NCBI GenBank assembly: GCA_028293285.1
Contig: JAQGPC010000279.1
Coordinates: 1 to 64,000 of the forward strand
From: Pedosphaera sp.
Lineage (GTDB): Bacteria > Verrucomicrobiota > Verrucomicrobiia > Limisphaerales > Pedosphaeraceae
Direction of reading: 5' to 3'
Length of the DNA: 64,000 nt
A program made the translations under genes and the position numbers. The notes under the pieces are model-generated. The model did no database searches. It saw only the letters and a list, made by a program, of their open reading frames with translations, and was not told where the DNA came from. Positions 59,143 through 64,000 of this stretch are shown piece after piece. Position 1 is the first letter of the stretch, and each line of letters opens with the position of its first letter.

Positions 59143-60408
59143 TCACTTCTTATTCTGCGAGTGAGGGACGGTTACAGTCAATATTTTTGGAGCGGAAATA
59201 TTTCCCGAACAGTCGGTGGCCTGCACTGTAATGGTGTAAACGCGACCGGAACCTTTGCCGGAACGTTCGGCACGTAGTTGGACGCAATGGTCACTAGTGA
59301 TCACCCAATCAGGTGCAGTATGGCCATTGCTATTACTTTGACTCTTGCCATCTTCCTGACCATTTTTGCCATTATTGCCGCCTTTGCCAGTACCTTTATC
59401 GTTACCTTTTTCCTTATTCTTGTCTTTTCCATTATCTTTGTCCTTGTCCTTATCATCACAGCCACTGCCGATAGGTTCATTGCTGGTAACTGAAATGATT
59501 TTCCAAGCTGCGCTCTTGCAGCTATCCACGGCGCAGACTTTGATTTCAACGGGGATCAATTTGTGATTAGGTGGCCAGATACATTTCGGCGTGACCCAGC
59601 AACCGGTGATCGTGGGGGGAGTGGTGTCTTGAAGGATAATGGTGCTGGAACAGGAAACCGTATTGCTACTGGTATCGCATACCTTGATGGAAACCAGGTT
59701 GGTGCCGAGCTTGAGGCAAGCGGGCAATACGACATCGGTGCCCTTGGCGCTGCACTTTGCGGAGACATTGTTGGTCTGGACACGCGTTCCGTTCACGCAC
59801 CAAATAACCTTCAAAGCCTCACCCTGAGCATCTGAAACGTGGGCAGTGAGATTGATCGGCTTGCCGGTGCATTCCAGCGTGGCATCGCCCGGGCAGGTGA
59901 GGATGGGTGGAGTATTACCGCCATTAGAGGTGACGGGAATGAGTTGGCCACGAAGTTCGCCATCGGGATTGGCATCGGTATGGATATTAACATAATCCAA
60001 GCCAGCGAGGAGGTTGGAAGATTGTTCGGCGTTCATGCCCACGGAGCCGATAATAGTTCCACCCTTGGCTGGGTCGGAGGCAGGCGTCAGGAAAGGGGTG
60101 ATATTAAACTGTTCCCCGGCATTTTCGTTGAAGCTGGCCGGGCTTTGGATGTTCGCATAAGTGGCTGGCCCGGTAAGGTCTGAAAAACCCTGATCAGAGC
60201 CATAACCAATATTGAAGGAAAGGATTGCCGAAGCGGTATCAAAGCTGATGCCGCTGGAAATTTTATCTCCAGAACCGGAACTATTAGTGACGGCTGGAAC
60301 TTCGTTCGTCGGACTCAGGCCTCCGGGAGAAAGATTGAATTGGATGATATCGGCTTGCGCTGCCGATAGACTGCCAAGCAGTGCCAGCAAGGATAAGGTT
60401 CTTTTCAT
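59143..60408 (-). CDS. Secreted CHRD-domain protein with low-complexity charged linker
   Basis: The ATG at 60408 (MKRTLSLLALLGSLSAAQAD) gives a signal peptide; the track adds 15 residues. Residues ~20-150 form a CHRD domain (FNLSPGGLSPTNEVPAVTNS, ending VNIHTDANPDGELRGQLIPV). Two Cys-rich beta domains follow, each with four or more Cys (CPGDATLECTGKPINLTAHV, TPPTITGCWVTPKCIWPPNH). Between ~325 and 370 is a low-complexity linker of Lys, Asp, Glu, Gly and Asn (DDKDKDKDNGKDKNKEKGND). The end (WVITSDHCVQLRAERSGKGS, then YTITVQATDCSGN) resembles HYR-like domains. CHRD-bearing secreted proteins are common in bacteria; their function is unknown. Confidence 0.85.
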   Translation of the reverse strand: MKRTLSLLALLGSLSAAQADIIQFNLSPGGLSPTNEVPAVTNSSGSGDKISSGISFDTASAILSFNIGYGSDQGFSDLTGPATYANIQSPASFNENAGEQFNITPFLTPASDPAKGGTIIGSVGMNAEQSSNLLAGLDYVNIHTDANPDGELRGQLIPVTSNGGNTPPILTCPGDATLECTGKPINLTAHVSDAQGEALKVIWCVNGTRVQTNNVSAKCSAKGTDVVLPACLKLGTNLVSIKVCDTSSNTVSCSSTIILQDTTPPTITGCWVTPKCIWPPNHKLIPVEIKVCAVDSCKSAAWKIISVTSNEPIGSGCDDKDKDKDNGKDKNKEKGNDKGTGKGGNNGKNGQEDGKSQSNSNGHTAPDWVITSDHCVQLRAERSGKGSGRVYTITVQATDCSGNISAPKILTVTVPHSQNKK

Positions 60409-60706
60409 GATTAATGTGATTTGGTTGTTAAGAGTGGAGAGGTTTCTACTCAAATAGGACCCCAGAGCCTATGGAGTGAATACCCCACCTTCCGGTCGGG
60501 TTAATATAAACTCGGTGTGAAAGTACGGAGATTGGGAAACCGTTTGCTGCCTGTCATTGAATCAAAACCTTCAATCCCACGCATACGATACGGCTCTATT
60601 TACTGGCCGTCAGACTGGAATGGGAGATTGAGAAGCTTTTCCAATCCTTTTACCTTAATTCCAAATATTTTGAACCTTTCCCAACCACGTGGGGATTAAC
60701 ACACAG

Positions 60707-61324
60707 ATGGTCGTTACGGACGATAATATTGATCCATCGGCTGTACTGGCCTTGCTCGCTCGCGCACGTGCGGGAGACGCGCCGGCATTTTGCCATTTGA
60801 TTGAGCCTCTCCAAGCCGGGCTTCTGCGTCAGGCCATCGCGCTGGCTGGCGACATGAGTGTTGCCGAAGATTTGGTTTCAGAAACATTGGTGGAGGCCTG
60901 GAAAAGTCTGTCGCGCTACAATGAAACCTGCCGTCTCTCGACCTGGCTGTGTGCCATCTTACTCCATCGCTACCAAAAGAATTTTCGACGGGCCCGCTCC
61001 CGGCCAATTTCTTTGGCGCGATTGCCGCTGTTTGAGGCCCAAGAACTACAGAGCCAACAGGAGAACGTTTCATCACCAGATCCTTCGCCCGCAGAAGCTG
61101 CAACCCAAAGTGAACTGAGTGTTCAGTTGAGGCAATGCATAGAAATGCTGCCGGCGAGACACCGCGAGATTATTTTATTGCGGTTCTTTGAAGATGCTTC
61201 CCTACCGGACATGGCGGCAGTGTTGGGGTGTTCCGTGGGAACAGTAAAGTCTCGCCTGCATCATGCATTGGAAAAATTACGCAAAATGAAAATGAACCTT
61301 CCTGATATGAAAGGGGATAAATAA
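60707..61324 (+). CDS. ECF-type RNA polymerase sigma factor
   Basis: The protein has region 2 (LLRQAIALAGDMSVAEDLVS, then ETLVEAWKSLSRYNETCRLS with the usual FRG.s..TWL position) and region 4 (QCIEMLPARHREIILLRFFE, then SLPDMAAVLGCSVGTVKSRL). There is no region 1.1 or 3, so it is an extracytoplasmic-function sigma factor. The track start is a GTG at 60689; the ATG at 60707 is as plausible. An anti-sigma factor gene with a zinc-binding motif starts 2 bases after its stop, so the pair is a regulated unit whose third gene encodes a membrane protein. Confidence 0.92.
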   Translation: MVVTDDNIDPSAVLALLARARAGDAPAFCHLIEPLQAGLLRQAIALAGDMSVAEDLVSETLVEAWKSLSRYNETCRLSTWLCAILLHRYQKNFRRARSRPISLARLPLFEAQELQSQQENVSSPDPSPAEAATQSELSVQLRQCIEMLPARHREIILLRFFEDASLPDMAAVLGCSVGTVKSRLHHALEKLRKMKMNLPDMKGDK

Positions 61325-61326
61325 GT

Positions 61327-61893
61327 ATGAGCCGGTTTTTTAATCGATGTGAACCTTATCAGCAGAGCATTTGTATGCTGATGAGTGGCACGCTTCCTCA
61401 GCAGGAAGAGGCTGAGATCGAAAACCATTTGGCTGTGTGCGCTGAATGCCGGAAGTATTACGACGAAATGAGAATGGTCGTCGCACCGCTCACCAACTGG
61501 GAAAAAGAATTTTCGCATATTGAACCCACCGAAGCGGCCCGGAATCGCTGGGCAAAAGCCATCCAGGTATCAGGGAAGCCAGCCCTTTTGGATAAACATG
61601 GAAATGCTTTTTACGAATGGTGGCGTGAATTAATCCTGCCCTATCGCCATGTCTGGGGTGGGATGGCTGCGGTGTGGCTCGTCATGTTGGGGGCAAATTT
61701 TGGTTTGGCTGGCGGCACAAAGACCGAAATGGTGGCGCATGCAGCGCCCACGGCGGCGATGATGGAGGCCATGAAAGAACAAAGGCGATTACTGGTGGAA
61801 TTGATTCCGCCCGCTAATATTGAGCCGATGGAGCGGCCACGTCGCGGCGTTCAGCCGAGGAGTGAACAGCAGGCAGATTGGAGAACCTGTTAA
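61327..61893 (+). CDS. Anti-sigma factor, zinc-binding, single-pass membrane
   Basis: The N-terminal ~50 residues have the ZAS motif: HLAVCAECRKYYDEMR, i.e. His-x3-Cys-x2-Cys, with a preceding Cys in RCEPYQQSICMLMSG. A membrane segment is at ~107-128 (WGGMAAVWLVMLGANFGLAG), followed by a ~60-residue extracytoplasmic tail with Pro/Arg (EPMERPRRGVQPRSEQQ). It should sequester the sigma factor encoded just upstream at the inner face of the membrane. The signal that releases it is unknown. Confidence 0.9.
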   Translation: MSRFFNRCEPYQQSICMLMSGTLPQQEEAEIENHLAVCAECRKYYDEMRMVVAPLTNWEKEFSHIEPTEAARNRWAKAIQVSGKPALLDKHGNAFYEWWRELILPYRHVWGGMAAVWLVMLGANFGLAGGTKTEMVAHAAPTAAMMEAMKEQRRLLVELIPPANIEPMERPRRGVQPRSEQQADWRTC

Positions 61894-61910
61894 CTGGCAG
61901 TCATGGATTT

Positions 61911-64000
61911 ATGAACTTTAATATTCCCAAAACTCGCAAGTCACCGTTGGTGGTTCGTCTGATTCAATGGGCATGCTTGATGGTGGTGGCTTTGGTTGTG
62001 TTTATGGCAGGCGTGGTATTGATTGGACGATTCCAAAGCACGGCTTTTGATTCGCGAGGATCAATGATGATTTATTGTCTGGTGGACCTGATTGTCGTGG
62101 CAGTCGTGATGTTTTTCATCACCAGAATCTGGCGACTGCTCTTTTCACGATTCGGCATTTCCACTTTGCTCGAAGGCTTTTATCACCGGCTTTCCAGTCG
62201 ATGCACGTTGCGGCGCGGATTGCTGGGAATGGCCGGCTTGATGACGCTACTGGCACTTTTTTACACGGAGGAAAATTGGCGCGGCAAACGGGCCTGGGAG
62301 CGGTGCAAGCAGGAACTGGAAGCGAAGGGCGAAGTGCTCGACTGGTCGGCTTACATTCCGCCACCGGTGCCGGACGATCAAAATTTTTTCAAAGCGCCAA
62401 AAATGACAGAATGGTTTGTGGGGAGGGGAGGGCATGTATTCACAAAACCGGCGGACCTTAATTCGCTGGCCGACTTTGTCCTGGAACACACCACGAACAA
62501 CGCGGTTGAGTTGACGGTGGTATCGCCGCAGGCGCCCGTCGCGGCGGAAGAGGCCGACCTGGTGTTGCAATACAAGAACTCAGTCGTCACTCTGGCAGAG
62601 TCGGGGACCGATGTCGCGCGCATCACAGTGAAGGGCAAGAATGAGGCCGCTGTGTATGTCGATCCAGCCGTCCGCGCGCGGATAAACAAGTTGGCCCACG
62701 ATTTTATTGAACCTGATACGAACACCATCGCAGGCACGAGCCTGCTGGGATTTCAAGATTTTACGCTGCTGGCCAAGCCATTAAATCCAATCAAACCAGT
62801 GCGCGTTATTGTGCGGGCGGAGACAATGCCCGCCACCAATGAGATTGCCGGATTTTTTGTGAATTATCCTGCTCCTAGCGGTATGAGGATACAATCTACC
62901 AGCAGTAATTCATTCCACGTATGGATCAATCCCAAGTCTTACACAGTCGCCGCCGATTATCTGGCTTGGAGCGAACAATTTGAGCCTGACTTTGAGTTGA
63001 TGCGAGCGGCGTTGAAACGTCCTTACGCACGCATGGAGGGTGATTATGGATTGCCGTTCGCGATGCCGATACCGAATTTCGTGGGTATCCGACTCGTGGC
63101 GCAAATGCTCGGACAGCGGGCGCAGTGCCATTTGTTGCTCAAGCAACCGGAACAGGCTTTGCACGAATTGACGCTAATTCACGAATTATGCCATTTATTG
63201 GAAGCACGGCCAACGGGGAAACCCATGACTTTGGTGGCGGCGATGATTAATGTGGCGGTCAGGGGGCTTTACGTAGGTGTCGTCTCGGATGGATTGCAAT
63301 TGCAAGCCTGGCGCGAGCCGGAACTCGCCGCGATTCAAAACCAGCTCGGGGAAGTCAACCTGCCTCCGAATGTGTTGGCGGCATTTAAGTCGAGTCGGGC
63401 GGCTCATTGCCGCACATTTGAAATCAGCACGCCTACGGAGCTTGCAAAATTGTTTGGCGAGCGCGAAACCACGAATTTATGGCGGAAGCTGAAAAATCCG
63501 GTTTTTCTGTTTTGCACTTTTGCGCCGCGCGGCTGGATTTATCAAAACATGGCCAGTCAGGCCTTGCAGGACCAGAAGTTGGTTGAAGGTTTAGACCTTA
63601 CAAACCGGGTCGTCATCCCGCATGAGCTGAGTAGGCAGAACCAGAGAGTCGAAGTCATGTACAGTCATTTCTCGCCTTACACTTTTTTGGCACGCACAGC
63701 GCAATTTAATACCATCCGGGCAACGCAAACGCTTGCGCAAAACCAAACGATGGCAAACGAGGCACTCGTGGTTTGCGCGCTGGAGCGGTATCATATGGAG
63801 CACGGACAATATCCCAAAGCGCTTGAGGCACTCGTGCCACAATTTGTGGAAAAACTTCCGCAAGACATCATTGGCGGTCAATCGTTGAAATATCGCTGCA
63901 CCGACGATGGAAAGTTTTTGCTCTACTCCATTGGCTGGAACGAAAAGGATGACGGAGGCAGCACCAATTTGAGTAAAGACGATCCTGCTGATAGAAACCT
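61911..64000 (+). CDS. Large membrane protein of the sigma/anti-sigma operon, cut by window edge
   Basis: The frame is open from the ATG at 61911 to the window end (about 696 codons) and is absent from the track because it has no stop. It starts MNFNIPKTRKSPLVVRLIQW and has three membrane segments (ACLMVVALVVFMAGVVLIGR, YCLVDLIVVAVVMFFITRIW, GLLGMAGLMTLLALFY). The large remainder is extracytoplasmic. Near the visible end, ERYHMEHGQYPKALEALVPQ and LLYSIGWNEKDDGG resemble the C-terminal part of pseudopilin-like proteins of Planctomycetota and Verrucomicrobiota. It follows the anti-sigma gene by 17 bases. Function unknown; it may be the sensed or regulated target. Confidence 0.72.
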   Translation, partial: MNFNIPKTRKSPLVVRLIQWACLMVVALVVFMAGVVLIGRFQSTAFDSRGSMMIYCLVDLIVVAVVMFFITRIWRLLFSRFGISTLLEGFYHRLSSRCTLRRGLLGMAGLMTLLALFYTEENWRGKRAWERCKQELEAKGEVLDWSAYIPPPVPDDQNFFKAPKMTEWFVGRGGHVFTKPADLNSLADFVLEHTTNNAVELTVVSPQAPVAAEEADLVLQYKNSVVTLAESGTDVARITVKGKNEAAVYVDPAVRARINKLAHDFIEPDTNTIAGTSLLGFQDFTLLAKPLNPIKPVRVIVRAETMPATNEIAGFFVNYPAPSGMRIQSTSSNSFHVWINPKSYTVAADYLAWSEQFEPDFELMRAALKRPYARMEGDYGLPFAMPIPNFVGIRLVAQMLGQRAQCHLLLKQPEQALHELTLIHELCHLLEARPTGKPMTLVAAMINVAVRGLYVGVVSDGLQLQAWREPELAAIQNQLGEVNLPPNVLAAFKSSRAAHCRTFEISTPTELAKLFGERETTNLWRKLKNPVFLFCTFAPRGWIYQNMASQALQDQKLVEGLDLTNRVVIPHELSRQNQRVEVMYSHFSPYTFLARTAQFNTIRATQTLAQNQTMANEALVVCALERYHMEHGQYPKALEALVPQFVEKLPQDIIGGQSLKYRCTDDGKFLLYSIGWNEKDDGGSTNLSKDDPADRN

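Noticed and set aside
1-64000. CRISPR arrays, prophage, IS elements, rRNA genes
   Set aside because: No regularly spaced direct repeats, integrase, transposase, phage structural genes or rRNA sequences were seen on either strand.

Overview
The window reads as a chromosomal segment of a Verrucomicrobiota bacterium, most likely of the Pedosphaera/Limisphaerales type. The best markers are a 51-residue protein of the PVC-superphylum small basic protein family (25743-25898) and a 40-residue Lys-rich protein starting MGDKSPK (1902-2024). Supporting traits are prepilin-like secreted proteins with H-X9-DG, a ThuA-DUF1080 fusion, a Tat-exported Gfo/Idh/MocA enzyme, large secreted mosaics of FN3, LamG and Ig-like domains, and many genes with weak or no Shine-Dalgarno site. 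I see no rRNA operon, prophage, complete insertion sequence or CRISPR array. There are two tRNA genes (Val-GAC and Leu-UAG).

Layout. 1-2.1 kb: two secreted proteins (one cut by the window edge) and a small basic protein with a terminator. 2.1-4.6 kb: two tiny proteins and an ABC-2 permease. 4.7-9.6 kb: ThuA-DUF1080 protein, basic-secretory-protein peptidase, Tat-exported oxidoreductase and YceI protein, probably a glycoside and cell-envelope set. 9.6-11 kb: a lone receiver protein, then a membrane protein/XRE regulator pair controlled by a striking palindromic operator. 11.2-18.5 kb: a mosaic in which a DUF6504-like gene, a GH20 hexosaminidase and an NHL-repeat protein are followed by a decayed DUF6504-like copy, an AT-richer ArsR/SRPBCC/YdeI/DUF4256 cassette, and a decayed tail of a second NHL gene. 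18.5-25.4 kb: small lipoprotein, pseudopilin, a HEPN-motif protein that may be an ApeA-like defence gene, GNAT, an alpha/beta hydrolase and a TPR protein.

25.7-32.8 kb: conserved core genes (small basic protein, RsuA/RluB-type pseudouridine synthase, SH3 protein, folD), then DUF6941-like, membrane, LysM-lipoprotein and ABC-ATPase genes, packed as operons. 33.2-37.8 kb: a polysaccharide-export set made of an outer-membrane barrel, a Wzc-type tyrosine autokinase, a Wza-like lipoprotein and a tail-anchored FHA protein, without glycosyltransferases. 37.8-44.7 kb: purH, tRNA-Val, a pilin-like gene, tRNA-Leu and a 1406-residue secreted protein with a C25 (gingipain)-like region.

44.9-50.8 kb: Dabb protein, a small secreted-protein gene broken by an in-frame TAG, a porin/cupredoxin/hybrid-kinase operon, and a BON lipoprotein. 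50.9-57.6 kb: PA0069-type radical SAM protein, a complete TatT-TRAP operon with fused QM permease, and a secreted amidase. 57.7-64 kb: Tag glycosylase, O-methyltransferase, CHRD-domain protein, and an ECF sigma/anti-sigma/large membrane protein operon that runs off the window.

The most interesting leads are the HEPN-motif protein, the XRE/membrane module with a two-turn tandem operator and possibly leaderless mRNA, the porin-cupredoxin-hybrid kinase operon, the export locus in which an FHA protein is coupled to a BY-kinase, and the duplication scar around the ArsR cassette. All calls were made by reading the sequence; no database search was run.
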